The translations under genes and the position numbers were made by a program. From Phytophthora hibernalis (Eukaryota; Oomycota; Peronosporomycetes; Peronosporales; Peronosporaceae), in the NCBI GenBank assembly GCA_012656075.1, contig JAAKBF010000215.1, positions 183,994 to 247,993 on the forward strand: DNA of 64,000 bases, read 5' to 3'. Below the pieces are notes generated by a model. The model made no database searches and had not been told where the DNA came from. It saw only the letters and a list, made by a program, of their open reading frames with translations. Below are positions 52,459-64,000 of this stretch, in pieces. Numbering within the stretch: the first letter of the stretch is position 1; each line of letters starts with the position of its first letter.

Positions 52459-53530
52459 TGTTGATGCGCCTTTTCAAGAATGGGATGCCCAGGCGAGATT
52501 GTCTGAGACAAGAGGTCACAGTTCCGGGAATATGACTGAGCGATGGATCTGGACCTGATGACATGGTAAAACGGATGGCAAAACGGATGGCGTGCTTTAA
52601 GCGGCACGAGGAGGGCGACACACCTGACGTACTTCAACGTGGATATGACGCGCCAGCGGAGAAGTCAGACGCGTGTCCGGACCAAGAGGCGAGAACCAAG
52701 ATACGGGACAAATCTAGTCGGGACCCGGATCCAAGATCGACAGATCCGGATCTCAGATCATGTCTATAGCGTGATCAGGTGATTACGCCAGATGTATCCG
52801 GGGATCGGCCGCGAGCGAAGATTACAGAGATGGGGAGGTTATAGAAGAGGTATAGAGCCGGTCATACGCGGCAGTGGTGGATACATAGGGTACGGTAGGA
52901 GACGAGATAGGACTTAACCGTAAATCAGAGCTTAAATTTGCCATCAAGTGCACAAGTGCTTCGCCTCCATCTTCCAACGGGAACTACATTGGCCCTACAA
53001 GGTGTCGGCAAGTCTACAAGTAGCTAAACTGGTTGTTCGCGTAAGTCTGGATAATACATTGGCCAGCTTTGAATTACACTAGTGATCTACCTTCAAGTGT
53101 TGATATCGTATCCGACGGATTTATTACTTGGCCCGAGGATCCTCAGTCTCTCGACCCCAGAATACCCGCTATACGAAGCGGCAAGTATCGCAAAGGAAGG
53201 AACCAACCACACCCCAAAGGCAACCAACCGGCCCCGGATCAAGTCCCGGCCGCCAGATCCAAGCTCGACTTTATCGCTTGGGATCTGGATCCCAAACCGG
53301 CAGCAGATCGAAGACTTCCGCGCTGCTCCATCCCCGCGTCCCGCCAGGCCGTTCAAGAGTCACATCGCTACATCTCTTCTGAGCGCTAAGAGAGCAGATC
53401 CAGCCCACCAACTGGTACACAAGGTGAGAAGTTCAGCAAATCACGGATCGGGGTACCCTCCGTTAGATGGTGTTCGGGCGCTGGGAAGTTGGATCCTGTC
53501 TTTACCAGATTTTGACGGATCCCGCCATAA
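52459..53530. mobile_element. About 1.07-kb insertion in the linker of gypsy A2
   Basis: Comparison with 21290-21400 shows the linker interrupted between GGGCTGGGCACCATG and ACCACGTTAGTCTCGCGG. The insert begins TGTTGATGCGCC. CCATG/CCACG at the borders may be a 5-base duplication, as from a solo LTR (copia-like), but its right end is not a clean CA. Confidence 0.45.
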
Positions 53531-53535
53531 ACCAC

Positions 53536-54137
53536 GTTAGTCTCGCGGTGATGTTCGTCAGCAACTCCCGTACGGCTCGTCTGGCGGCGTTGTGCTCGAC
53601 TGTCGGGATCACTCCTTGCAATTGGCGATACAGCTCATGCGTCGATTCGCTCGGGTGTCGCTGTCTCAACTTGAACTGGGCGATTTCTCTCCCCATACTG
53701 TCCAATGTCTCCCGTGGGCCTCCGATCACTTCTCGACCGTACTCTGTGTCGTCAACATCCCTCGACGACTTGATTAGTGGCACCACGACTTCATCGGGCA
53801 GTTTGGCCATTGAATTGTAGAAGTCCAGCCTGATACCGGCTGGTAACATGAAGTCGGTACCCAGGATCAGGTCGACTCCAGTATGATGAGGCATGATCCA
53901 CACCTCGAATTCGTAAACTACTTCCCACCCCAGCGTGACCTTAACGATTGCGCGAGAGGTGGTCGCCACCTTTGACTTGGCGATTCCTTGGACATCGATC
54001 TTCATATCGTTGTTGGTAAGTCGCTTCAGTCGCAACTTCCTAGCGAACGCTTCGGTCACAGCCGACACGTTCGCTCCGGTATCCAACAAGATTTTTGTCC
54101 GCTCATCATTCACAGCTCCCATTACCAGAGCTCTCAT
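53536..54137 (-). pseudogene. Gypsy A2 retropepsin
   Basis: LLDTGANVSAVTEAFARK and ILGTDFMLPAG, nearly identical to 21630-22022. The frame is open from 54137 through the insertion border. Confidence 0.8.
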
Positions 54138-54479
54138 TCTTACTCAGCGATCGAATTTCCTCGATGACCTCCATCCCAGTCGCTCACCAGGGAGCAACTT
54201 CCATCTCTTGGCTTGACCTATCGAGATCATCGGTCGTTGAGTTCCGTTCATACTTCCAATCGCTCGGTCTTCGTCTTCATTCGACTCGCCGAGCCCACTA
54301 TTCTCGTCCACATCTGCTCGCCCGCTCTCTTGATCACTCTCTCTCCACTCGTCGGGCCGTTCCGCTTCCCCAACAAAAGCAAACACGTAGTTCGCTTCGA
54401 CTGCTGGTTCTATTGACTGTGGCAGCCCGTTGTTGTCCAACCCAGTCATGGTTGGCGAACCCACTAGTTTAAATAGCTC

Positions 54480-55255
54480 GACGAGTAGATGTCCTGAAGA
54501 TCGCCTGAGACAATGACTTGTCGACTGACGTCTTAACGAACTTTGCGAGTTTCTCGAAGCGTCGGAAGAGTTCGCACTGGCCTACTTCGTGCACTTGCTT
54601 GCAGAACTTGCAGCGTCGGCGACAGAAGTGTGCATCGTGACCTGCTGCTCCGCAAGCTCCACACGGACCGTATGTCTTCCGCTCTCGGGACCCGTCTCGG
54701 CGATTAGCTTGTCCTTTGGGATTCGACGAGTTCTGCTGATATCGGTTGGAATCTCCGGTTGTATTACCGGCATCGATGTAGTCCGGTCTTCTTCAGAGTC
54801 TTGGTTGAGAACTTCGCTCGCATCGCTTTCGCCATTCGACGAGTCGTAGAGATCAGTGTTTGCCGTAGCTCGGCGAGTGTCGAGTGCCGCCCACAGGTCG
54901 TCGGGGTCAGTCGGGTTGCTTGATCGGGGTCTTCCGAGTTGCTAGATCGGGGTCCGTCGAGTTGCCAGATCGGGGTCCGTCGGTCGGGGTTGTAGATCAG
55001 GGCGTAAACATTGTCTCCGACCGTGGTTCCCTGTGTCGCAGGCCTCGTCCCTCGGCTGAATATAAACGGGGCAGAGCCGCTGCCTGATCTGTCTCCGTCT
55101 TTCCTGCGGAAAATTCCGTCTCCCGTCGCTCTGGGTCGACATCCATCAAACCGGTCAGCCAGATTTCGTCACTCTCCGGCATTCCACTTTCACGTCGGCA
55201 TTCCGCGTTGCACCGCTCTCCGACAGACCGCTTCTTCACACAAGGATGCATGAAC
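54480..55255 (-). pseudogene. Gypsy A2 zinc knuckle and rearranged gag region
   Basis: CKFCKQVHEVGQC (about 54565-54610) is the nucleocapsid-type knuckle. At about 54900 homology with A1 stops and a 350-base segment follows with three tandem copies of an AGTTGC-AGATCGGGGTCCGTCG-like unit, ending at the partial LTR. Most of gag is deleted. Confidence 0.6.
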
Positions 55256-56078
55256 GAGCTCCAAACTCACCAGCGGCTCGCCTGAGCGGGGCAGTCTCCG
55301 TGTGAAACCCTGTGCCCTCCACCAAAAGATGGACGGCAGCGCGCGAGCACGTTTACAGGTCACCAGGCGCAGATTACGCCCAGCTACGAGGTTGCGGTGT
55401 CCTGGGTTGTGCATACCCACCGGCTCGTCAAATCGACGAGACTTGTCTTCGCTTGGTAGCGAGAAATGCCCACCCGGGCCGACCTTGATCTCTTGGCGCT
55501 ATCAGACGGATCCCCTACAAGCTATGCCTCTCGGGGAACGACGGCAGACATAATCCAGCCCACGCAGGGACTTACCGAGAAAGTGTACGCTGTTCTTGGA
55601 CTTGGAAGATTCTGCTCTGATTGTTATCTCTATGTCTTTGGAGAGCCCTTTTGGGCTCTTCCCTATGGTCTTCTATCGGTCCTATACAAATATCTAATGA
55701 AACGGAGTCGTTACAGATCTCCCTGCGACTCTTCGCTCAGATCCGTCCCTTGGTGTCGAGCTGTTTCCTACCTCTCGGCGACTCTTGGCTTAGATCCTGA
55801 TTTATCCCCAGTGGGCATATCCCCTCGAAGCATATTCTCGCCAAGTCGATTTTCGCCGAGTCCAGCTTTCGCCGAGTCGATTATCGCCGAGTCCGTCCTT
55901 CGCTGAGTCCAGCTAAGTGCGATCCCCGTTTAAATCCGTTCCCTGTTGAGTGCGATGTATCCACTTAGCGATGTATCCACTCGCTACGCAGCCTCTCGAT
56001 CCTCTTGAGTGCGATGTACCCACTGGTCTAGCTTAGGCATCCCTAGTGTAAGGTCACCCAAAGCTGGATTTCCCTACA
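55256..56078 (-). repeat. Partial LTR of gypsy A2
   Basis: It matches 24850-25660, starting (minus strand) with TGTAGGGAAATCC at 56078. The PBS-proximal part is missing. Confidence 0.7.
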
Positions 56079-56559
56079 CCACACTACGGCCTTTTTGGTG
56101 GACGTTGGTCGTGGATCTTGAGAGTCATCTGCGGCTGTTAACCTCTTGAATGAATGTGTGTTGGAGGGCAAAAGCCGAAGTGAGTGATTCATTTACCAGA
56201 ATTCTAGTCCAGAATAGTTGTTGCACTGTGTCTCCTTTCTAGTTCACTTTGGTTTGCTACCTATCTCCTCCTAGATTAAAAGTTATGGGAAAACAGTCAC
56301 TGCACCCGAAGCAAATCCTGGTAGTTGAAGTTGAAGCGAATCGACTAATCAGAATCCAGGACCGGATCCCATCTGCCAATCATATACCAAACAGCGTGCC
56401 GCTGAGCCAATCACTTATCAGGCCGCGTACCTCTTCATGTACATTGCACTCCTAGCATGTGCCGGTCATGGACGAGTACACGCAGTGCCTGATCAACACT
56501 TCCACTTACTGCGAGTGCTCGGACGTCTTGGCATAAAGTCCGATAGCTGAAACTAGGTA

Positions 56560-56970
56560 CTAAAGCCGCTTGGGTCCCAGTGGCTTGGTCAGCAAATCAG
56601 CGAGCTGGTCCTCCATAGGCACATAGTCCACTGCAATGATATCGCGATCCACGTTTTCATGAATAGAATGTTGGCGGATGTAGATGTGCTTTTTGGCGTT
56701 GTAACCAGCGTTACTCGCCAGCGATAGCACCTTGATTATCTTCCCACACTTGAGTCGCCCCCACTTGCTCGTGCCCGAGTTCTATGAGCATAGCACGCAC
56801 CCACATCACTTCTTGAGTGCAAAAGCTTAGTACCATTTACTCTGCCTCGGCCGAGCTCAGCGCCACCGTACGTTGGTACTTCGACTTGAAGACCACTGGG
56901 GCCCGCTGGTCATCACCATCTTGCCCGACAATGATCTGCGGTCGTCGATGTTGAGTGGACGAGTACACGC
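56560..56970 (-). pseudogene. Ty1/copia RNase H fragment
   Basis: The minus strand reads KYQRTVALSSAEAE, QEVMWVRAMLIELGHEQVGA, VWEDNQGAI and, across a frame change, DYVPMEDQLADLLTKPLG. This is the signature RNase H and C-terminus of copia polyproteins. Stops replace the Tyr after SSAEAE and a residue in the AGYN region. Bases 56079-56559 hold nothing recognised. Confidence 0.8.
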
Positions 56971-57262
56971 AGTGCCTGATCAGCAGTTGTCTGGCATGAA
57001 GATAAGTCGGCAATGCAACGACACACGCGTATTCTCACTGTATGAATGCCTGCAATAACCAAAATTATGTGGCATGATCATTTTTCTATTTACTGGGCAC
57101 GCGCGTCAATATCTGTAGTGCATTCCAAACGTATGGAATTATCCACACACCTACATGTGAAACACTTGGCGGGACCCCGGTGTCCCATCCGCACCCTGGT
57201 GCTCCCGCAACAACCGGTAAAAATATTCATACCGTACTGGCTATTAAAAATATGTAAGATTC

Positions 57263-58707
57263 CTACGACGAAGAATCCACGGGGCCAGATTTTGCTGAAA
57301 AGAACTGCAAAATCGAAGGCTGGTTTGGCTTCAGCGTTGCTTTAGCCTTCTTGGGGTGGCCTCTCTGGCGCTTCTCGGATCTCGCACTGCTGGCGACAAG
57401 CTCGGTATCACCGTCGTCGACTGGGGCGTTTAGAATCGCTTCTGGTACAGCAGGATAATAGCTGAGATGCTCTTTGGGAATCGAAACGTATTTAGCGGAC
57501 AAATATTTAATTTGGCGTCGAGTAACGTTTTGGTCGGGTGGGTGGGAGATGTACACGTCAAACTCATGCCTCCCAAATACTTCCAATGTTTGTTCCAAAG
57601 AGCTCGACCAGAACTGCCTTTCGAATGTACGAAATATTGTTTTGCGAAATCATTGAGAACGTAATCGACTCATCATCTGGCGAGCTCACTGTTTTGCGAG
57701 CCGTGCAAACACCTTCGTCATTTTCATAAAGGTAGTTGGCAGTGTAGCAAGCAGGAAGAGGGATGAAATACTTGTTTAGAAGTGTGCCCCACTCAACAAA
57801 AAATGGGTGCTTAGGGTCGTCATGATCAAGAAAGACGCCGTTCACACTCTTCCTTTTTCACTTCGTCGACTAAAGCAGACGCAGTGTACAAATTCATTTT
57901 GCGAACAGATCGACGGCACCATGCAATTACTCGATCGGCAATATTATGGGAGTGTCCAGGAGGAGAAAACACAAAACCAATTTCCTGTTTTACGGAAAAA
58001 CAATCGATAACATGGCAAGGAACATCATGATTACCTTGGACTTGTTCTGCCCGACACATTTGTCGAGTAAGCTAAAGCTTACCTCGGACGGTGGCACTCC
58101 ATTCCTCGCATTTTTAACGCGTTGTTATATGATAGAGCAACCGGAGGCTGTAAAGCTCGTCGGCATTATCGCCTTCAGCACGCTCATCGTAGAAGAAGAC
58201 ATTATTGCGATTTGCTCGTAATGTCAGCAACAACAAAATTCTGGATGATTAAATTGCTGTTGAAGTAGTCAGCTGATGGACGGGAATGACCATAATGTGG
58301 CATCGAATTGCCTCCACCGAACTCTTCAGCTTGGATCTGGACACGGTGATTCAGGTTGCCTTCAGATCCATTGTCATCATCAAAAACGTCATTTCTTCGT
58401 TAAATGTGTCCGGGATAACCTTGTCGGGTAGTTCGGCTCCTGTGCATACAAAGCAGTGTACTCCTTAATGAAATGTGAAACGAATCGCCTCTGAGCAATT
58501 GCTTCGCTGATGTGTGTCCTTTTCTTCAGCAAAATATTTTGTTTTTCGTCGACAGTAATGTCGGGTTGCTGCAGCATAATATATAGGCCCACGCAACAGT
58601 CGCATACGTCTGTAGATGCGCGTGTTAAACGTACACCCGGGTAGTAATAGCGCACGTACTGAGTGAATCTTGAATAACTCATCGTACGAGCATCGGGGTC
58701 CGCTCAC
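57263..58707 (-). pseudogene. Decayed transposase-like gene of unassigned family
   Basis: In line on the minus strand: MSYSRFTQYVRYYYPGVRL and VCDCCVGLYI (58682 on), QRRFVSHFIKEY, then about 58060-57850 FSPPGHSHNIADRVIAWCRR, then DHDDPKHPFFVEWGTLLNKY, then RRQIKYLSAKYVSIPKEHL and a Lys/Pro-rich tail ending LQFFSAKSG. The PPGH..N..DR block resembles the PGHT..xxDR block after the catalytic region in some large DDE proteins. Several frame changes are present. I cannot name the superfamily. Confidence 0.4.
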
Positions 58708-59465
58708 GTAGCATCATCACTCTCGTCGCTTGATTCTTGGGTGTTGAAACACTCGAACTTCTCGCGTTCTAGGGTCTCTGCTTGGAGCCGGTCCTTCCGC
58801 TTTGCTACCTCATTACGTAGGTCAATGATGAGCTCGTCCTCACCCGGTGGAAGTTGGGCGGGAGCGACAGCGGCATTCAGAACCTCACCGAGGTCTGTGG
58901 TCTGCTCTTTCCGGCTGTCGAGCGACGAATCGACTCGCCGAGGACACTGACGGGCCACACCAACCACGAGCTGACCCAATTGGAGGAGACGCTGCTCGAC
59001 CAAAGCAGAGACCGAAGGCTCAGTCGAGGCAACGGGAGTGGGCGCGACGCCGGAGGTGTCGGTTTGACTACCCACCGAGACGAGGCGAGTATCCTGGGCG
59101 CCCAAGGGTCCGGAGACCGCTGCAGGAGTACCACGAAGCAGGTACGCCAGGACAGGCGAGGCGTCGGGCGATGACGGAGGCGAACGAAGTGATGAACCTT
59201 CGGCTGCACCACCATCAGCCGGTGGAAGACCATCGGGGCGTTGTGGAGTCGGTATCGAGGGTTCGGCAGGGTCAGGAACGTCAGCAGGAGCATCGGCAGG
59301 CTCCGGCGATTGTGCCTGTGATATGGAAGAAAGATGGAACGAAGAGTTAGAAGAAGTTCAAGGTGTTGAGGTGGTGAAGAGGGAGCAGTATACCTCGTCG
59401 CTCGGAGTGATGGCACGGAGAGCGGCGGCGGTGGCGTCGCTGAGAAGACGTGATGGATGAGCCAT
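58704..59465 (-). pseudogene. Antisense ORF abutting LTR B3 (coiled-coil protein)
   Basis: It starts MAHPSRLLSDATAAALRAIT with its ATG (59463-59465) exactly at the LTR edge and, after an unclear joint (intron or frame change), ends with LRNEVAKRKDRLQAETLERE and an acidic tail. It is the better-preserved homologue of 41866-42790. Transcription would have to start inside the LTR on the antisense strand. Confidence 0.5.
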
Positions 59466-60412
59466 GGTGCGAAGAACTGAAGGCACCACGACGCGCACTA
59501 CTTGCGGGAGCTTGGGGGCAGTTGTGGTGTTGGGTTTTGGGGCGCTCGGTCGCCAGTCGGCAAGGTTGCCCTTACTGAAGGAAAGTGACCGGCGTGCCCT
59601 GATTGGCGGATTGCATTCCCCGCGCCACAGTGACCACGATAGTTTAGTGACCGAGGCCTCGGTCGGGTATAATAAATTCCCGGCCAAAAGTACGAACCCT
59701 CGTTTGTACCCATTTCAGTTTCGTACCCTCGGTCTCATAGAGCCGGGTACAGGATCACATACGGGGATCGGTTCACACTGGATATTTGTATTTAGATATA
59801 AGACTAGCTATAGGATTGACTACAGAGGCTCTCAGAGCCGTAGATCAACACAAATAAATCAGCAGTCTTCCCTCCAAGTCACCAAGGGTTAAGTCCGTCT
59901 TCGGTAAGTCTAGCTAGCTTATCTTAGGGTCTGGATACGCTCGGCTTGTGGGGTGCTGGTCAGCGAGCCCAAGGTACATTGAACAGAGGGTTTGTTGCTG
60001 GTCAGTCCAAGAGATTAGATGGCGGAGTGTTGGGAGCGACGAGAAGCGTCGTCCACCATATATTATAGTGGAACCGAGTGTTCCACACACGTTTTACTAC
60101 CCGCCGAGGTTTTACCTCGGCAAACCCGTATTAGGCTTGACAGCCGGTACCCTTCCTTCTGAGGGACCGCGGGGGTTCGCTCAAAAGCGCCATATTGCAT
60201 TCTAGCCCTCGCCCGTGGCTAGTGGTGCAGGTTATTGGGTTGGCCTAATAGAATCTAGGTGTACAGAGGGTTCACATCCAACCGGGCGTAAGGGATCGTT
60301 CCTGGTCTTCAGGTTTGATCCAACGCTCGTTGACCTGACAAGGGGAAGCGAGTGTTGATGGTGGGACTCATACCATTTGGTAGTGAGAATTTCTGCGTGA
60401 TCCTACACGACA
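59465..60412 (+). repeat. LTR B copy 3 (5' LTR of the plus-strand gypsy)
   Basis: It is 948 bp, ends CCTACACGACA, and is followed after AC by a primer binding site at 60415-60434 (GGTGCCGCGACCCGGGATT). That fixes its orientation. The left border is set by alignment with copy 2. Confidence 0.75.
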
Positions 60413-60519
60413 ACAGGTGCCGCGACCCGGGATTGGGAGTGACTTTCTGTGTGTCTTGGTTGTATATAGGTTCTTACCCTAACGAGCATTTGAGAGACAA
60501 GAGAAGAAGAAGCGTGAAG

Positions 60520-62905
60520 ATGGCGAGAGGAGTAAGTCAGCGGTACCAGAAACGCCGATGAAATCGAGCGGAGACCACCGAAGGTTCGGTGAGGTCCGGT
60601 CGAACACTCGCGACCACAAGTACATTGGAGTCGATCAACGAGCGTTCGGACAGCTTCGACGAGCGGATCGGCTACTCTGAAGCCAAAGAAGATGACGAAG
60701 ACGAATACCTGGAAGAAGCGACAGCGATGTCCGAGGTTTCAGAAGCCGCTACCGTCTCAGCAGGACGTAGCGGACGGGTGAGGTCGCTCGCTCGAAATCT
60801 CACCGAGGAATTGGACGAAGTAGCTGGTCCTGAACCAGCTCATGAAGACAACGATGATGGACTCGGCGATCTCAGATCACTGACGATGACCGAGGACGCG
60901 AGTTCTCGGTCGACCGGCAGTCGGCCTCCAGTTAATGGGGACACTCCGACTGCCAACAACGTTTTAGGAAGATGCATGGAGGTGATGATGACGACGAGCA
61001 AGTGGATTCGGGCCTTTGCGCCAAAGTCAATTCGACAAGCCGTGTGAATGGAACTCGGGGCAGAATAAGTTGTCCCAGTGGAATCGTGGAGCATCCAACA
61101 GGTGACCGAGGACACGGTACAACTGTTCCGTGCTATGGGCTGTGAACCTCAAGCCTCCTCACCGAGGCCGACCTTCACGGTTGGTCGATTGAAGACGCCG
61201 CGCTATCTTTGCGCAAGTGGAAACAGAAGCTTTGTACGGTTTTCGGTGTGCCTGAGCCGGGCTCCAACCGTCGGTCGAGCCTCCCACGCACGACCGAGGG
61301 GTTGGATTCATCGAGGGTTCCGCTACCGATAACTCCTGGGTGACAGCCAGAGAAGTCGGTCGGGACGGGTGTGTTCTCAGCGAAAGGGACCGCTCCGGCG
61401 TACTTTCAAGATTCGCACATGGTAACACCTCGGTCAGCGGACCGTACTGAGCGATTGGCAAAGGGCTCTGAGAGTACATAGACCGCTCCGACGGTGGGCC
61501 GAAGTACAGGTTGGACGACGAACCGACGCTTCGATACGCACGACGACTCCTCGGACGATGATTCGTTCGACGTTGAAGACCAAGGGGTGACGTGACCAGA
61601 GCGTGGGCACGCCAAATCCGTGAGCACAGCTCGATGGAGAAAATTCCACACCGAGGCTTGAAATCGCCACGCATCTCCCATTGGGCAACATCAAACCCTA
61701 TCTCGGCCTCCGAGACAAGAGCGAGAAGTCAATGCAATGGCTCCGAGCCTTTATCTACGAGATGAAGGGAACGCACACGCCGTCGAACGAATGGTGTATG
61801 GCGTTCGAGCTGAGCCTCCAAGATGGCGCCCTGCATTGGTACCGACAACTCCCCGGAAGACGAGACGGACGTGGAAATTGTTGAGTGATGCGTTCATCAG
61901 GTACTACTGTTCCCGATTTAATCAATCGGCGAAAGCACGGTACTACTCGGCGAAGCGGGAAGAGAAGGAACATGTTTGCGTCTATCTGAACCGGCTAAAT
62001 GGCTACGCCAGGAATACCGGGGTACAATTTGAGCACGGAGGTCGTGAGGGCAAGGAACATGTTGAACACTTTCTCGATACGTGCGAAGACCGAGCCTTGG
62101 AAAAACGTCTGGGTCACGTGCGGGTCAAGAATATTCACGACCTGGAAGATATGTTAAATGATATCCTCCGACGTCGCGAGAAAAAGGACTCGAGTCCTCG
62201 GTGCGACGTCCCAAGGGCCAGGATGATAGTCGCCGTCGTGACGATGGACGCTCCGAGGATTCGCGGAACCCCTACCGGCGTGACCGAGAATCTTATGGCC
62301 GTCGTCGAGAAGATCGGTATCGTGATGACAGCCGACGTCGAGACGATCGCCAATACCGACCGAGGATTACGCTCGCTGACGGACATGGTCGACGCGTTGA
62401 ATGTGAACGGCTCGGTCGACCCGCGAGGGACCTGCAGAAGCATTGAATGGAGGTAGGATGATACCGAGGGTTACGGCCCGGAGTACTACCAAGCAGGGGT
62501 GACCGAGGCTCGGACAGCTACTCGGACGACGAATATGCTTCGGATGAAGACCACAGTCATGTGGCTGCTGCGAACGATTCGGAGCGTCGTCACGCCGCCG
62601 AGGAGCGTTCGCTCGGGCTGACAATCGCCGGCCGAGGGTCGGGAATAACCAATACCCGCACGACCGAGACAACCGAGGCCCATGCGGACGTGATGGTCGC
62701 CGACAATATGACCCGTGTGCTGCCTGTGGAGGACTCACGCACTCTGCACTATTGTTTCAATAGGTGCAAGATGGGCAAGCAAGTCCACGATGCAGGAAAG
62801 TGCCAAGCATTCAACGAACTTGCGTCCGTTCTGAAAGCAAAGTTGGAGAAGAAGGACCTCTCGCCGGAACTGCAAGAATTGATCTATGGGAGTCATTTAA
62901 ACTAG
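60520..62905 (+). pseudogene. Gypsy B gag, frame-broken
   Basis: It starts near ATG 60520 (MARGVSQRYQKRR) and continues as an acidic N-terminus (60589-61047). Capsid-type helices appear at 61681-62160 (PYLGLRDKSEKSMQWLRAF, LHWYRQLP, YYSAKREEKEHVCVYLNRLNGYA), then an Arg/Asp-rich region and a knuckle-like CFNRCKMGKQVHDAGKC (about 62755-62805). It matches the A1 gag in order and style but is clearly a different family. Several frame changes occur. Confidence 0.7.
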
Positions 62906-63099
62906 GCAGCCCACCAACTGAAACTGGGTTGGTCCCAATCGGGCTGCCACAGTTAGCCGAGCCTGCGCTGGACGCCGACAATTGGTTTGCGTTTACGGGT
63001 TCGTGCAAACGGCCTGATGACTTGAATATGGATTATGTGAAATCGACGGAAAATGGTGAAGAAAGAGGCGCGTCTCGGTGAGCGTGAAGTGAATGTGAA

Positions 63100-64000
63100 A
63101 TGCGAGAGGAAACTACTGGTACGGCTACCGAGGCTTCAATCGCGAGTATGGATGTGACCGAGCGTGAGCGCCGAAGTCTCGGCCAGGCAATCAAGTTGTT
63201 GTCTGGTGAGAGGATGGGGTGGTGGTCGTCCCAGCGCTACGACAAGAGGAATCGTTTGCGTGCCATGGTAAATGGTGCAGTGGATGACGCGAGAACGAGG
63301 ATTCTGCTCGACACTGGAGCGAATGTGAGCGTGATATCGGCTTCTTATGCAAAGAAACTACGCGTACAGGAGGTTTCAGACCTTGGTCGTTGTCTGGAGG
63401 TTAGAGGAATCAATCCAGCAGTGATGGAGACACGCCGCCGAGCACTCGTTAAGATCACCCTCGGATCGGAGCGAGTATATGAATTCGAGTTGTGGATTAT
63501 GGATCATAGTGCAGGGGTCAATATGGTCCTCGGCACGGACTTCATGATCCCAGCTGGAGTGCGGCTAGATTTGTTCCATGGTACGGTCCGGTTACCGGAT
63601 GAAGTTATGGTACCTGGTGAAGTCCCAGAACGCGGATGACGCTCCGGTATACGGTCTCCAAGTGGTCGGTGGCCCGACCGAGTTGTCAGTCCCGGACGGG
63701 AGTGCCACGGAGCTCAAACTACCTCGGCGGCGTCCATCTCCTAAACACCCACGAGGTGTGGATTCGCCGGATCAGAATCTCGTGCCGACAGTGACGAGGT
63801 TTCAGCGAGGACAACCAACGATTATCCGGCTGACTAATGTGTCACCGAGGGTTGCTCACTGTACAAACCACGAGTCGGTGGTGTTATGGGTACCACGTGG
63901 CGATCTCCCACAAGGGCGTGGCTATACCCGGCTACGATCGGCGAAGTACGACGAATGGCAAGTGCTGGCGTACACTGTGGGCCGGGATGACACGTTGCTG
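63100..64000 (+). CDS. Gypsy B retropepsin and following linker (runs off the right edge)
   Basis: RILLDTGANVSVISASYAKK and MVLGTDFMIPAGVRLDLF define an aspartic protease of the gypsy type, ending at 63639. After a frame change, coding-like sequence (RFQRGQPTIIRLTNVS, RSAKYDEWQVLAY) continues to the window end, homologous to the linker before RT in the A family. RT should follow outside the window. Confidence 0.75.

Larger units (their letters stand above)
47320..56078 (-). mobile_element. Gypsy A2 retrotransposon, truncated and twice interrupted
   Basis: On the minus strand from 56078: partial LTR, rearranged segment, zinc knuckle, protease, insertion, linker, insertion, RT, two RNase H domains, integrase. 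It lacks most of gag and everything after the integrase core, including the 3' LTR. It is the template that shows what the Maverick interrupted in copy A1. Confidence 0.85.

Noticed and set aside
54900..55010. CRISPR-like array of GATCGGGGTC repeats
   Set aside because: Repeats are imperfect, without unique spacers or cas genes, in a eukaryotic retrotransposon; it is a simple tandem duplication.

Overview
The window is repeat-dense DNA from a eukaryote, most likely a plant-pathogenic oomycete of the Phytophthora kind. The reasons are a Crinkler (CRN) effector gene with its LFLAK N-terminus, Ty3/gypsy elements with a second (archaeal-like) RNase H, a tyrosine-recombinase retrotransposon, PiggyBac, MULE and Tc1/mariner remnants, and short GT..AG introns. 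I see no ordinary housekeeping gene, tRNA, rRNA or CRISPR array.

The main object is a complete Maverick/Polinton at 421-20501 (20,081 bp). It has AGTAGT-starting terminal inverted repeats and a perfect 6-bp target duplication (TTCGTT, 415-420 and 20502-20507). It sits inside a minus-strand gypsy retrotransposon whose 3' half (RT) is at 1-414 and whose 5' half (linker, protease, gag, LTR) is at 20508-25660. In order the Maverick carries: a CRN effector with a PD-(D/E)xK nuclease-like C-terminus (733-2036); a small basic protein; protein-primed DNA polymerase B with an embedded HNH module (2442-6426); a chromodomain integrase (6464-7543); a GIY-YIG nuclease; a large unrecognised coiled-coil protein in several frames (8619-11231); two small proteins, one with an MGCGPSK acylation signal; a trimeric fibre with an S74 intramolecular chaperone (12002-13918); an A32/FtsK-like packaging ATPase (13968-14650); a putative minor capsid protein (14698-15576); a basic virion protein with three adenain-type cleavage motifs (15592-16344); a second GIY-YIG gene; an adenain-like protease (17074-17409); a double-jelly-roll major capsid protein (17458-19174); a third GIY-YIG gene; and a tandem ExoX-C-like protein. 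This is both a transposition and a virion-morphogenesis gene set. The CRN gene lies inside the inverted repeats, so it is cargo of a virus-like transposon. Most reading-frame breaks in the element are one-base losses in A or G runs, so part of the apparent decay may be sequencing error.

From 25661 to 47300 the sequence is a graveyard: three diverged copies of a second LTR family (B) at about 27100-28796, 42791-43743 and 59465-60412; a 720-bp inverted-repeat element inside the first; a DIRS/Ngaro-like remnant (28980-31400); spliced MULE-type fragments on both strands (31750-32860 minus, 34942-37000 plus); a PiggyBac transposase (37280-39051); a Tc1/mariner fragment; and long stretches with nothing recognisable.

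From 47320 to 56078 lies a second, truncated copy of the gypsy A family on the minus strand (integrase, two RNase H domains, RT, protease, zinc knuckle, LTR) interrupted by two insertions. It is followed by a copia RNase H scrap, a decayed transposase-like gene, an antisense ORF abutting LTR B3, and the 5' half of a plus-strand gypsy B element (gag and protease) that runs off the right edge.
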